In this document: piece after piece, positions 17,547-26,470 of the stretch
Numbering within the stretch: position 1 is the first letter of the stretch
Layout: every line of letters starts with the position of its first letter
Assembly (NCBI GenBank): GCA_963800725.1
Contig: CAWDCE010000020.1
Location: 74,461-138,460 of the forward strand
Origin: Bog-473 sp963800725
GTDB taxonomy: Bacteria > Actinomycetota > Acidimicrobiia > Acidimicrobiales > RAAP-2
DNA length: 64,000 bases
Reading direction: 5' to 3'
The notes under the pieces: model-generated
What the model saw: the letters and a program-made list of their open reading frames with translations, nothing else
Told to the model about the DNA's origin: nothing
Databases searched by the model: none
Program-made: the position numbers and the translations under genes

Positions 17547-17564
17547 CCTGACGCTGGTGTCAGG
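17547..17564. promoter_or_regulatory. Perfect palindrome before the amidohydrolase
   Basis: CCTGAC-N6-GTCAGG is an inverted repeat with six-base arms, 20-37 bases before the amidohydrolase ATG at 17,527. Shape and position fit a TetR-family operator. It also lies upstream of the divergent cysteine-cluster gene. The regulator is not in the window. Confidence 0.4.
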
Positions 17565-17679
17565 GAAGTGCTCGAGGGTCGGCTCAGGTGGCGGACCCCG
17601 GGGCGGCGCCGGCTCCCGCACCCTCGCGGTGGCCGACCCCCTGGCGCCGGGGCGTTTGCCCTGCAAGCCTGAGTGTTCG

Positions 17680-18366
17680 ATGCCACCGCCGCCACATCGC
17701 CCCGGCCCCGTCGACCCCGATGAGGCAATCTCGGCCGGTGACTTCTCCTCATGGTTCGAGGCAATGCGCCGGGCCCTGGGTGACGAGGGCGAGTCCGACG
17801 TTCCCTGTGCTGGCTGTACCGCCTGCTGCACGTCGTCACAGTTCGTCCACATCGCGCCCGACGAGACCGACACGTTGGCGCACATTCCGCCCGATCTCCT
17901 CTTTGCCGCCCCGCGTCAGGCGCCGGGTCACCGGGTGCTCGGTTACGACGAGCGAGGGCATTGTCCGATGCTCATCGACAATCGATGCTCGATCTACGCC
18001 CATCGCCCGAAGGCCTGCCGCACCTATGACTGTCGGATCTTTGCGGCGACTGGCGTTGCATTGACGGATCGGACCCAGGTCCGCATCGCAGCGCGGGTCA
18101 AGCGGTGGCGATTCGACACGCCAAGGGGGGCCGACGCAGACCAACGCGACGCGCTGCGAGCTGCTGGGGCCTATCTCAGATCCCACCCCGACGTGTGGCC
18201 GGACAATGAAACGCCAGTGCACCCCACCGGCCTGGCCGTGACCGCCATCGCTATCGCCGATCTCTTCGCCACTTCTGAGCGCGACCCCACCGCGCCGAGT
18301 GGGCGCTCACCCGATCCCGCCACGGTCAAGGCGCGTATCGCAGCCCTCAAGGCACCGCGCACCTGA
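17680..18366 (+). CDS. YkgJ-family cysteine-cluster protein
   Basis: Protein of 228 residues with the Fe/Zn-chelating cysteine cluster of the YkgJ (UPF0153/CxxCxxCC) family: CAGCTACC near residues 44-51, then CPMLIDNRCSIYAHRPKACRTYDCRIF. Function of the family is unsettled; roles as a metal-binding or protein-modifying factor are proposed. A C-terminal part (about 130-228) is unassigned. ATG 17,680 is preferred; the open frame extends back to 17,557 without support. Confidence 0.85.
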   Translation: MPPPPHRPGPVDPDEAISAGDFSSWFEAMRRALGDEGESDVPCAGCTACCTSSQFVHIAPDETDTLAHIPPDLLFAAPRQAPGHRVLGYDERGHCPMLIDNRCSIYAHRPKACRTYDCRIFAATGVALTDRTQVRIAARVKRWRFDTPRGADADQRDALRAAGAYLRSHPDVWPDNETPVHPTGLAVTAIAIADLFATSERDPTAPSGRSPDPATVKARIAALKAPRT

Positions 18367-18431
18367 GCGGACGGGCGGCGCAGTCGCGGGGTCGGGCCGC
18401 ACGGTCTCGGCCCGCGCCCTAACCTTCGATC

Positions 18432-18812
18432 GTGTCCAACCATTCACCGCGGGTCGACCTCGTCGCCTGGGACGGGCCCATCGATGCGCACGACCCCGAT
18501 GCCAACTTCAAGGCCGATGTCGCCCTCTACTCCGGCCTCGACCCAATGACGACCGTCGAGGCGCTGGCCGGCGCTTTGGGCATGCCCGAGGGCGCCATCG
18601 TGCGCTACGTGGTGGCGAAATGGGCGTCAGCGGGGAGTGCCGGACTCCTCGAGATCGGACCTCAAATGGTCCAACAACTCTGGGCGGTGACCGAAGCCGC
18701 CGAAGCGCTCGATACCGAAGAAGCCCGCCTCGCGGCCTATGGGCAGCTTCGCCAGATGGTGTCGTGGCTCCGCCATCCCTTGACCGTCGACGGGCCCGAA
18801 TCGGGCTACTGA
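18432..18812 (+). CDS. DUF6027-like small protein
   Basis: Actinobacterial protein of 126 residues with no known function. DANFKADVALYSGLDPMTTVEALAG and GAIVRYVVAKWASAGSAGLLEIGP recall the family annotated as DUF6027 (from memory). Mostly helical by composition, no signal or membrane segment. The start is GTG at 18,432. It lies 65 bases after the YkgJ gene on the same strand. Confidence 0.65.
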   Translation: MSNHSPRVDLVAWDGPIDAHDPDANFKADVALYSGLDPMTTVEALAGALGMPEGAIVRYVVAKWASAGSAGLLEIGPQMVQQLWAVTEAAEALDTEEARLAAYGQLRQMVSWLRHPLTVDGPESGY

Positions 18813-18882
18813 GGTTCCGCACCCCACGCGCCGTGCCGGCGTCGCCACATCACAACGGCGCGAGGTGCAATACGGTGAAGCG

Positions 18883-19578
18883 ATGCACCGGGCGCGCGCG
18901 TGGATGAGTTGGTCGAGCGGCAAGGACAGCGCGCTGGCCCTGCACGCCGTCCGGACCGAAGGAGCACTCGACATCGTCGGACTCGTGACCACCGTGAACA
19001 CGGTGGCCGATCGTGTCGCCATGCATGCGGTGCGTCGCTCGCTTCTCGAATCCCAAGCACACGCGCTGGGCCTCCCACTCCATGTCATCGAGCTCCCCTG
19101 GCCGTGCCCCAACGAGGTCTACGAAGCGCAGATGATGCGCGCCTGCCTGGCCGCCACGCGGTCGGGGGTCAGTCACATGATCTTTGGGGATCTGTTCCTC
19201 CAAGACGTCCGGGACTACCGAGAGCACTCCTTGCGCGACATGGACATCACCGCGGTGTTCCCCTTGTGGCAACAACCGACCGAAACCGTGGCCCATGCGA
19301 TCATCGACGCGGGGATCCGCGCCGTGTTGACCTGTGTCGACCCGGCACAGGCACCGGCCGAGTTGGCCGGTCGCACCTATGACGCGCAATTGCTGGCGGA
19401 CCTACCCGATGGGGTGGACCCGTGCGGGGAGAACGGCGAGTTTCACACGTTGGTCTTCGACAGCCCGGACTTCGCTTCACCACTGCGCGTAGCGGTCGGC
19501 GAGGTGGTGAGCCGAGACGGATTCGTCTTCGCCGACGTCGAAGCCGTCGCGGATGCCGCGGCAGCCCCGCCAATCTGA
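18883..19578 (+). CDS. Dph6-related PP-loop ATPase
   Basis: Adenine nucleotide alpha-hydrolase-like enzyme of the diphthine-ammonia ligase superfamily, 231 residues. The PP-loop SWSSGKDSA is at 9-17, GDLFLQDVRDYREH follows, and the C-terminal signature GENGEFHTLVFDSP is characteristic. Bacteria lack diphthamide, so it probably amidates another substrate. Start at ATG 18,883, close before the PP-loop. Confidence 0.85.
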   Translation: MHRARAWMSWSSGKDSALALHAVRTEGALDIVGLVTTVNTVADRVAMHAVRRSLLESQAHALGLPLHVIELPWPCPNEVYEAQMMRACLAATRSGVSHMIFGDLFLQDVRDYREHSLRDMDITAVFPLWQQPTETVAHAIIDAGIRAVLTCVDPAQAPAELAGRTYDAQLLADLPDGVDPCGENGEFHTLVFDSPDFASPLRVAVGEVVSRDGFVFADVEAVADAAAAPPI

Positions 19579-19590
19579 TCTGATGCACCC

Positions 19591-19920
19591 ATGACCGTCA
19601 TCAAAATCAACGCCATCACCGTTCCGCCCGACGCCGGAGATGAACTCGCCCACCGCTTCGCCGCACGGGCCGGTGCAGTGGACGATCAGGACGGGTTCGA
19701 AGGTTTCGAACTCCTTCGGCCAACCGACGAACGCCACCAGTGGTTAGTCGTCACCCGCTGGCGTGATCAGGCATCGTTCGAGGCCTGGGTCACGTCACCC
19801 GCCTTCGCCCACGGCCATGCCGGCGCCGACCGACCCGCACCACACGGCGGGCCAGTCTCGATTTCCTCCGAGCTGTGGTCCTACGAAGTCGCGGGTGGTT
19901 CTGACCCCGAAGCCCGGTGA
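19591..19920 (+). CDS. MhuD/IsdG-like haem-degrading monooxygenase
   Basis: Dimeric ferredoxin-like (ABM) protein of 109 residues resembling mycobacterial MhuD, which breaks haem without releasing CO. The start MTVIKINAI keeps N7, and W66 (EAWVTSPAF) is at the MhuD position. The proximal histidine of MhuD is at 75; here the candidates are H74 and H76 (AHGHAG). The cobalamin riboswitch follows 55 bases downstream, on the same strand. Confidence 0.78.
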   Translation: MTVIKINAITVPPDAGDELAHRFAARAGAVDDQDGFEGFELLRPTDERHQWLVVTRWRDQASFEAWVTSPAFAHGHAGADRPAPHGGPVSISSELWSYEVAGGSDPEAR

Positions 19921-19974
19921 TCTGATCCTGGTCGATCTCGAGGACCGCTGTGCTACCGTGCTCGCGCAGTAGTA

Positions 19975-20078
19975 GTAACTCTCGTGAGGGGAAGCCGGTG
20001 AAAGTCCGGCGCTGGTCCGCAACCGTGAGAAGGATGCCCAAATGGCGACCTTCGAGTCGGGATACCTCATCGAGAGTG
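19975..20078 (+). promoter_or_regulatory. Cobalamin (AdoCbl) riboswitch aptamer
   Basis: Conserved elements in order: GGGGAAGCCGGTGAAAGTCC (19,988-20,007), then CCGCAACCGTGA (about 20,017-20,028), then the B12-box part GAGTCGGGATACC (20,054-20,066). A closing P1 stem is formed by CTCTCG (19,979-19,984) and CGAGAG (20,071-20,076). This is the standard cobalamin riboswitch pattern. It should switch off the five-gene operon when cobalamin is plentiful. Confidence 0.93.
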
Positions 20079-20172
20079 GAGTTCCCACCGTCGAGACACA
20101 AGGGCAGGGGCTCGGTGCAGCCCCGCAATGGTGCGGTGTTCTCCGGGTGCTTGGCCCGGGAAAGAGACCACC
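20079..20172 (+). promoter_or_regulatory. Riboswitch expression platform
   Basis: Two hairpins follow the aptamer: GGGGCT/AGCCCC (20,107-20,112 with 20,119-20,124) and CCGGG/CCCGG (20,143-20,147 with 20,155-20,159). The second hairpin runs into the ribosome site GGGAAAGAG (20,158-20,166), six bases before the ATG at 20,173, and there is no U-run. This favours control of translation over termination. Confidence 0.6.
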
Positions 20173-22722
20173 ATGCACATCATCCGCCGTCATCTTGTGA
20201 GCGCGAGTGCGCTCGGGATGCTGATCATTCTCTCGAGCATCGGCGCCGCGTGGTCGGCACCCGCGGCCAGTGCCACGGCACCAACTTTGCCCCAAACCGC
20301 CGCCGCTCAATCCGCCGCGAGCTGGCTCGGCCGCCAGTTCACCCCCGGAGGGTTCATCCCCCTTTCGGGCTCGAACACTCCTGACTACTCCACCACGGTC
20401 AACTCTTTACTCGCCCTGGCGGCAGCCAATGTGGACGCCACCACGGCCCAAAGTGCCTTGACATTCCTCGAGGCGAACTCGACCAGCTACATCACGGTCG
20501 ACGGCGCCCCCGGGCCGGGGCAGCTGTCGTTGCTGATTCTCGACGCCCATGCGCTCGGCGCGGACCCGACCCACTTTGGCGCGACCAACTTGGTGACCTC
20601 GCTCACTGCGACCGAACAGAGCACCGGAGCAAACATCGGGCGATTCGGCACCGACGCCCAGGTGGCCGATTACAACGCAGGTCCCTATGACCAGGGCCTC
20701 GCACTGGCCGCACTGCATGCCGCTGGTGTGACCGCCGACGCGCCAGCGATTTCCTGGCTCCAAAACGCCCAATGCCCCGACGGCGGTTGGACCGCTCCGG
20801 ACACCACGACGAACCCCTGCAGCGGGAACCCGGCGCAGTTCGAGGGGCCCGACACCAACACCACCGCCACCGCCATCGAGGGCCTGGTCGCCCAAGGGGG
20901 CCTCACCACAGCCATCGAGAACAACGCGTTGAGTTTCATCGAGTCCAGCCAGGATCCCGACGCCGGATGGGGCTATGAACCGAACCCGTCGGGTGCCCCG
21001 GGCAACACCGACCCCAACTCGACCTCGCAGGTTCTCCAGGCGCTTCTCGCCATGGGACAGTCCCCCGCGTCCTTCACCAAGAACAACAACTCACCGGTCA
21101 GCACACTCTTGAGCTTCGTGATCACCACCGGTCCCGACACCGGCGCGATCTCGAGCCCGTTCGGTTCTCCCACTGCGGGCGACAATTTGGCCACCTACCA
21201 AACCGTGCCCGCCCTGGCCGGGCTGAGCTTGTCCTTCGGCCCCGCCGCGGCACCAGCGGTGACCGGCCTCTCCATTGGTTTTGGTCCCCTCACCGGTGGG
21301 ACCAGCGTGGTCATCACCGGCACGAACCTCAACGCCCTCTCGGTGTCCTTCGGTGCGACGCCGGCACCGAGCTTCATTGTGAACTCGCCCACGTCACTGA
21401 CGGCGATCGCCCCACCCGCGGTCAGCGCGGGAACGGTCGATGTCACGGTCACCTCCTTTGGCGGGACCTCGGCGATGACGAGCGCAGATCAGTTCACCTA
21501 CCAACTCAGCGAGGGTGCCTACAGCCCGCTCACCCCGGTACGCGCGTGTGACACACGGCCGGGCAATCCCTCGATGCTCACCCAACCGGGAGCGCAGTGC
21601 AATGGCGACACGCTTTCCGCCGGTGGCATCTTGTCCGTCAAAATCGCCGGCAACTTCGGTGTCCCGGCCAACGTGTTGTCGGTGGTGCTCAACGTCACCG
21701 TGGTGAACCCGACGGCCGCTGGCTTCTTGACCGCGTTCCCGACCGGAACCACCTTGCCCACCACGTCGAACATCAACTACGTGACAGGCCAGGTCGTCCC
21801 CAACCTGGTCGCCATCGGCATCGGTGCCGGTGGTGGCGTGTCGTTCTACTCCTCAGCCGCCACCGACCTGGTGGTCGATGTCGAGGGTTATACGGCAACC
21901 GCGGCCGCCCAAGGGGCAGGATCTGGCCTCTACAACGCGCTCTCGTCGCCGACCCGGATCTGCGACACCCGATCCGGCGCCGCCAATTCGGTCCCGTCCA
22001 ATCCGTGCACGGGCCACACCTTGGCTCCCGGGGGCACCCTCAATGTCCAAGTGGCCGGCGCCAATGGCGTCCCCGCCGGTGCGATCGCCGTCGTCGTCAA
22101 CCTGACCGTGGTCAATCCGGCGGCCGCGGGCTACCTCAGCGCGTACCCACTGGGCTCGCCTCCGGTCCCCGCCAGCTCGAACGTCAACTTCACCGCGGGC
22201 CAGACGGTGCCCAACCGGGCCATCGTGGCCCTCTCGTCGGGGGGAACCACTCCAGGTTCGCTCACCATCTCGAGTTCGGCTGCGACCGACGTCGTGATCG
22301 ACGTGTCGGGTTACTACACCGCGGCGGCGGGGAGCGGCACGACCTTCAATGCAGAAGCCGCCCCGATCCGCATCTGCGACACACGTACCACCAGTGCGCC
22401 CAACCAGTGCACCGCTCAGCCAGTCACCCCGACCCGCACCTTGACCTTGAACGTCTCGGGGCTGGCGGGAGTACCCGCATCCGCCGTGGCCGTCGTGGTC
22501 AACGTCACCGGAGTCAAGCCCACCGCGTCGTCCTACCTCACCGTCTTTCCCGGGCCGCGGGTCGCCCCGACTTCTGACCTCAATCTGGCCGCCGGCGCCA
22601 TCGGGGCGAACCTGGCGGTGGCCACCATTTCGTCCAGCGGCACCATCTCGATCGCGACCAATGCCGGGAGCACCAACGTCATCATCGACGTCTTGGGCTG
22701 GTACGCACCGCCGCCGGCATGA
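20173..22722 (+). CDS. Secreted intrinsic factor/transcobalamin alpha-domain-like protein
   Basis: Exported protein of 849 residues, probably a surface cobalamin binder. Signal peptide about 1-36 (hydrophobic stretch SALGMLIILSSIGAAWSAP). Residues about 45-355 are an alpha/alpha barrel of the prenyltransferase/terpenoid cyclase fold, with repeats carrying CPDGGW, DPDAGWGYE, NSTSQVLQALLAMG and NLATYQTVPALAGLS; the last recalls the QxVPALLG blocks of human transcobalamin and intrinsic factor. An IPT/TIG domain (about 359-444) and three copies of a beta domain (about 445-849) follow. The cobalamin riboswitch, the adjacent DUF4430 protein and the ECF genes support B12 capture. ATG at 20,173 chosen from the ribosome site and signal peptide. 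Cobalamin binding itself is inferred. Confidence 0.82.
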   Translation: MHIIRRHLVSASALGMLIILSSIGAAWSAPAASATAPTLPQTAAAQSAASWLGRQFTPGGFIPLSGSNTPDYSTTVNSLLALAAANVDATTAQSALTFLEANSTSYITVDGAPGPGQLSLLILDAHALGADPTHFGATNLVTSLTATEQSTGANIGRFGTDAQVADYNAGPYDQGLALAALHAAGVTADAPAISWLQNAQCPDGGWTAPDTTTNPCSGNPAQFEGPDTNTTATAIEGLVAQGGLTTAIENNALSFIESSQDPDAGWGYEPNPSGAPGNTDPNSTSQVLQALLAMGQSPASFTKNNNSPVSTLLSFVITTGPDTGAISSPFGSPTAGDNLATYQTVPALAGLSLSFGPAAAPAVTGLSIGFGPLTGGTSVVITGTNLNALSVSFGATPAPSFIVNSPTSLTAIAPPAVSAGTVDVTVTSFGGTSAMTSADQFTYQLSEGAYSPLTPVRACDTRPGNPSMLTQPGAQCNGDTLSAGGILSVKIAGNFGVPANVLSVVLNVTVVNPTAAGFLTAFPTGTTLPTTSNINYVTGQVVPNLVAIGIGAGGGVSFYSSAATDLVVDVEGYTATAAAQGAGSGLYNALSSPTRICDTRSGAANSVPSNPCTGHTLAPGGTLNVQVAGANGVPAGAIAVVVNLTVVNPAAAGYLSAYPLGSPPVPASSNVNFTAGQTVPNRAIVALSSGGTTPGSLTISSSAATDVVIDVSGYYTAAAGSGTTFNAEAAPIRICDTRTTSAPNQCTAQPVTPTRTLTLNVSGLAGVPASAVAVVVNVTGVKPTASSYLTVFPGPRVAPTSDLNLAAGAIGANLAVATISSSGTISIATNAGSTNVIIDVLGWYAPPPA
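21508..22719 (+). repeat. Three tandem copies of an actinobacterial secreted beta domain
   Basis: Three domains of about 130 residues each within the secreted protein: roughly 21,508-21,900, 21,930-22,320 and 22,345-22,719. Each begins near RxCDTR (RACDTRPG, RICDTRSG, RICDTRTT), has a VxVVLNVTVVNPTAAGFLT-like strand and ends in TDLVVDVEGYT-like. Divergence between copies indicates an old duplication. It is not named by any family I can cite; I recall it in other Acidimicrobiia surface proteins. A cell-wall or carbohydrate role is a guess. Confidence 0.8.
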
Positions 22723-23646
22723 GCGAACGGGTGCGCCTGCGACGATGCGCCGATCGGGCGCGTCTTGCCCTCCTCGGTGCCCTGATTCTCGCGGTCACGC
22801 TCGTGGTGGGGGTCTCTCGAGGGTCAGCAAATGCTGACCCCATCACCTCGTGCACCAGCACCAGCGGGGTGATCATCGTCGTCGACTTCTCCCATTTCGG
22901 TGGTTCGATCGACCGGGTCTGCGATGCCAACTTGACCTCGTCGACCACGGCTGCGGTCGCCATGGCTGCCGAGGGCTTCACGACGAGCGGCGACGACTAC
23001 GACGGACCGGCGTTCGTGTGCCGCATCAACGGCCTGCCGACCGAGAGCGACGATCCGTGCGTCACGACACCTCCGGCCACCGCCTACTGGTCCTTTTGGA
23101 TCGCCAACCCGGGCCAGGACGCCTGGGGGCAGAGCCCACTCGGGGTAGCGAGCCTGGTGCCGCGCCCCGGCAGCGTCGAGACCTGGATCTTCGGTGCCGG
23201 GACCCCGCCGCCCTATGCGCCGAGCACAGTGCGCGCGACAACGGTGACCCCAACGAGCGTGGCTCCATCCCAAACACCGAGCGGCCCTGGTGGCGCGAGT
23301 GACGCAGGGGGCGTCGGTGCGACGAGTGGCACCGCGGCACCCGGGTCAACGACGTCAGGGGCGAGCACGACCCCGAGTACGACCGGCGGTACGGCGGCGA
23401 CGGGGGCGAACACGCCCACGCGCCACGTCGAGCACCGTGCCCGGGGCGACCACCTCGAAGGTCGGCCCCGGACATCGAGCGATCCGCTCGGACACGGACC
23501 CGACCTTCGTCGACGGCATCCGCACCGCCGATATCAAGGTGCGACCAGCCGGATCGCCACTCCCGGTCATCGGGGGCATATGCGTGGTGGTCCTCTTGGC
23601 CGGCGGCGCCGTCGTGGTGGCCCGTCGGCGCCGCCGGCTGAGTTGA
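22719..23646 (+). CDS. DUF4430 (transcobalamin C-domain-like) protein with C-terminal anchor
   Basis: Exported single-pass protein. A signal sequence (about 1-39), then a DUF4430 domain (about 42-150) with SGVIIVVDFSHFGGSID, DYDGPAFVCRINGLP, ATAYWSFWIANPGQDAWG and SVETWIFGAG. A Thr/Ser/Pro/Gly linker follows, and near 23,420 the frame shifts; the natural C-terminus (SPLPVIGGICVVVLLAGGAV plus an RRRRR tail) is one frame over, stopping at 23,646. DUF4430 is the fold of the C-terminal domain of intrinsic factor and transcobalamin. The ATG overlaps the previous stop (ATGA). Together with the alpha-barrel protein it makes a split transcobalamin-like pair. Confidence 0.83.
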
Positions 23647-24911
23647 GTGCGCGGCGCTGCGGGCACCGAGCGGGTGGCGGGGCCATCGGCTCCCGCCGCG
23701 CCCTGCACCCAATTGCGTGGTGGATCTGGGCGCTTGGACTGGCGACCGCGGCGAGCCGGACCACCAATCCCCTGCTGTTGTGCCTCATCCTCGCCGTCTT
23801 GGCCTTTGTGGTGGCCAACCGGCGCGGGGAGGCACCATGGGCCCGGGCATTTAAGTACTACCTCCTTCTCGCCCTCATCGTGGTGGCGGTTCGGGTGGTG
23901 TTCCGGATCGTCTTCGGGGGCGACATCGTGACCGAGCACATGCACGTGTTGGTTCGCTTGCCCCACGTCCCACTGCCCTCGTGGGCGGCCGGGGTGCAAC
24001 TCGGTGGACCAGTGACGCTCGAGGGCACCCTCTCGGCCCTCTATGACGGGTTGCGCCTGGGCACCTTGTTGTGCTGCGTGGGAGCGGCCAACACCTTGGC
24101 CAATCCCAAACGCGCGCTGCGCATCCTGCCCGGTGCCCTCTACGAGCTCGGCGCCGCCATTGTCGTGGCACTGAGCATCGCACCGCAGCTGATCGAGAGC
24201 GTGCGGCGGGTACGCCGAGCCCGAAAGCTCCGTGGCGCACAAGGCGGCGGACTGCACACGTTGCGCGGCATTGCCATCCCGGTACTCGAGGACGCCCTCG
24301 AACGCTCCCTCAAGCTGGCCGCTTCGATGGATGCGTGTGGCTACGGCCGCACGGCTGGTGCGACGCACCGTGACCGGCGCCTGACGGGCCTGTTCTTGAT
24401 TGGCGGCATGGTGGGCCTGTGCATTGGTGCCTACGGTCTCCTCAACGGGTCCGCAGCGCATTCGCTCGGTTTCCCGGCCCTCCTCGCGGGTTCGGTGCTG
24501 TCCGCGCTCGGCCTGGCGGTCGGGGGCCGGCGCCTACGGCGGACCCAGTACCGTCCCGACCCGTGGAAATGGCCCGAGTGGGTGGTGAGCGCCACCGGGG
24601 TCGTCCCCGCCGTCGTCTTCTTGAGCGGCGTCGGTGCCGCGTCGCTCAGCCTCTCGCCGTCGACGACACCGCTGATGTGGCCAACGCTCCCCCTCGTGCC
24701 CGCATTGGCCGTTTTGGTCGGTGCGCTGGCGGCATTCGCGGCTCCGCCACCCAAAGTCGTCGCCCCGCCGGCGGCTTCGAGCCCGCCGCACCGAAATGAA
24801 AGAGAAACCCAAGCACGTGTGTGCCGTTACGCGATGTCGAGATACCGGCATGATCGAGTTGGTCCACGTGAGCGTCACCTACACCGATGCATCGGCACCG
24901 GCCTTGCGTGA
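23643..24911 (+). CDS. ECF transporter transmembrane subunit EcfT
   Basis: Membrane coupling subunit linking the EcfA ATPases to EcfS. Several hydrophobic segments occur in PIAWWIWALGLATAASRTTN and on to the C-terminus, and a cytoplasmic loop carries the motif SMDACGYGR, where most EcfT have A-R-G, with the RKLRG helix before it. Start is probably TTG at 23,643, overlapping the DUF4430 stop. The open frame runs to 24,911, past the EcfA start at 24,850; the last 40 or so residues (from about 24,790) look unlike protein and a frameshift or an earlier end is likely. Confidence 0.8.
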   Translation: MSARRCGHRAGGGAIGSRRALHPIAWWIWALGLATAASRTTNPLLLCLILAVLAFVVANRRGEAPWARAFKYYLLLALIVVAVRVVFRIVFGGDIVTEHMHVLVRLPHVPLPSWAAGVQLGGPVTLEGTLSALYDGLRLGTLLCCVGAANTLANPKRALRILPGALYELGAAIVVALSIAPQLIESVRRVRRARKLRGAQGGGLHTLRGIAIPVLEDALERSLKLAASMDACGYGRTAGATHRDRRLTGLFLIGGMVGLCIGAYGLLNGSAAHSLGFPALLAGSVLSALGLAVGGRRLRRTQYRPDPWKWPEWVVSATGVVPAVVFLSGVGAASLSLSPSTTPLMWPTLPLVPALAVLVGALAAFAAPPPKVVAPPAASSPPHRNERETQARVCRYAMSRYRHDRVGPRERHLHRCIGTGLA

Positions 24912-26470
24912 CGTCAACCTCGTCATCGAAGAAGGCGAGCTCGCGGTCGTCGTCGGTCGCACCGGTGTCGGCAAGTCGACGCTCCTCCAGGTGATCAACG
25001 GCCTGGTCCCACACTTCACCGGCGGCACCTTGGCGGGACGCGTGGTGATCGAAGGGCGCGACACCAGCACCACCGCACCGCGCGAGCTGGCCGATGTCGT
25101 GGGTTTCGTCGGACAGGACCCCTTGTCGGGGTTCGTCACCGACACGGTCGAAGAGGAGCTGGCCTACACCATGGAACAGCTCGGCGTCCCCGTTGACGTC
25201 ATGCGCCGGCGGGTCGAAGAGACCCTCGACCTGTTGGGCATCGCCGAGCTGCGTCACCGGGCCCTCGGTGAACTCTCGGGCGGTCAACAACAACGTGTGG
25301 CCATTGGTTCGGTGCTCACGGCACATCCGAAGATCCTCGTGCTCGATGAGCCGACATCGGCCCTCGACCCAACGGCAGCCGAAGAGGTGCTGGCCACCAT
25401 TACCCGACTCGTCCACGACTTGGCGGTGACCGTGATCTTGGCCGAGCACCGCCTCGAGCGAGTGGTGCAGTACGCGGACCGGGTGATCGAGGTGCGCCAC
25501 GACGGCACTGTGGCGTCCGGCGCCACCGCGGATATGTTCGAGCGGGCCCAGGTTGCCCCCCCGGTGATCGAACTGGGCCGAACATGTGGTTGGCGTCCAT
25601 TGGCCCTCTCGGTGCGCGACGCCCGCCGCCAGGTCGCGCCGCTGCGCGAGAAATTGACGAGCCGCCCCGTACCCGCGGTGCAACGCACGATGGCCGCGAT
25701 CGTCGTGGGGCGGTCGCTCTCGGTGCCCGACACATCGTGGTGCGCTACGGCCCGGTGGTGGCGGTGTCGGACATTGACCTCGATCTGCACTGCGGCGAGG
25801 TCACCGCGGTCATGGGCCGCAACGGGTCGGGCAAGTCGTCGCTCTTTGGGCCCTCCAGGGCTCTGGACCGCGCCAGGGGGAACGGTCGAGGTCGCCGGCG
25901 CAGACCCCGGTGCACTCCCCCCCGCCCAGGGCCGCCGACTGGTCGCCCTGGTACCCCAGACTCCGGCCGATCTCTTGTACCACGAGACCGTCGAACAGGA
26001 ATGCACCCAGGCCGACCGCGAGGCGGGCGATGTCGGCGACCACGCGACGCGCGCGCTGCTCGACCGGCTCGCGCCGGGCGTGCCGAGCGAGGCGCACCCT
26101 CGCGAACTCTCAGAAGGCCAGCGGCTGGCTTTGGTGCTGGCCATCCAACTGGTTGGCGCGCCCAGAGTCATCCTGCTCGATGAACCGACCCGTGGGCTTG
26201 ATTACCCGGCCAAGCGGGCCCTCATCTCGATCCTCGACACGCTGGCGGCGGAAGGACACAGCGTCGCCATCTCGACCCACGATGTCGAATTCGTGGCCGC
26301 AGCGGCCGACCGTGTCGTGGTGATGGCCGAAGGCGAGGTCGTCGCCGACGGGCCGACCGACGAGGTGGTCGCCTCCTCCCCCGCCTTCGCCCCCCAGGTG
26401 GCCAAGATCCTCGCGCCGTCGCGTACTCACGATGGACCAGGTCGCCTCGGCACTGGCGCAGGTGCACTGA
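24850..26470 (+). CDS. ECF transporter duplicated ATPase EcfA-EcfA' (three frameshifts)
   Basis: Two ABC domains in one chain, about 540 residues when joined. Domain 1: Walker A GRTGVGKSTLL, signature LSGGQQQRVAIG, Walker B ILVLDEPTSALDP. Domain 2: between about 25,715 and 25,850 the correct frame (HIVVRYGPVVAVSDIDLDLH and Walker A GRNGSGKSS) is offset; then Walker B VILLDEPTRGLDYPAK, with a signature LSEGQRLAL that lacks the second Gly. Near 26,420 the frame shifts again; the natural tail VLTMDQVASALAQVH ends at TGA 26,468-26,470, overlapping the EcfS ATG. The open frame continuing without a stop into EcfS is thus an artefact. Confidence 0.85.

Noticed and set aside
20173..22722. Squalene/terpene cyclase
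   Set aside because: The barrel repeats resemble the cyclase fold, but the protein is exported, has no DxDD catalytic motif, and follows a B12 riboswitch.
25715..25850. Programmed frameshifting in the EcfA gene
   Set aside because: Two opposite shifts close together without slippery site or downstream structure; compensating sequencing errors fit better.
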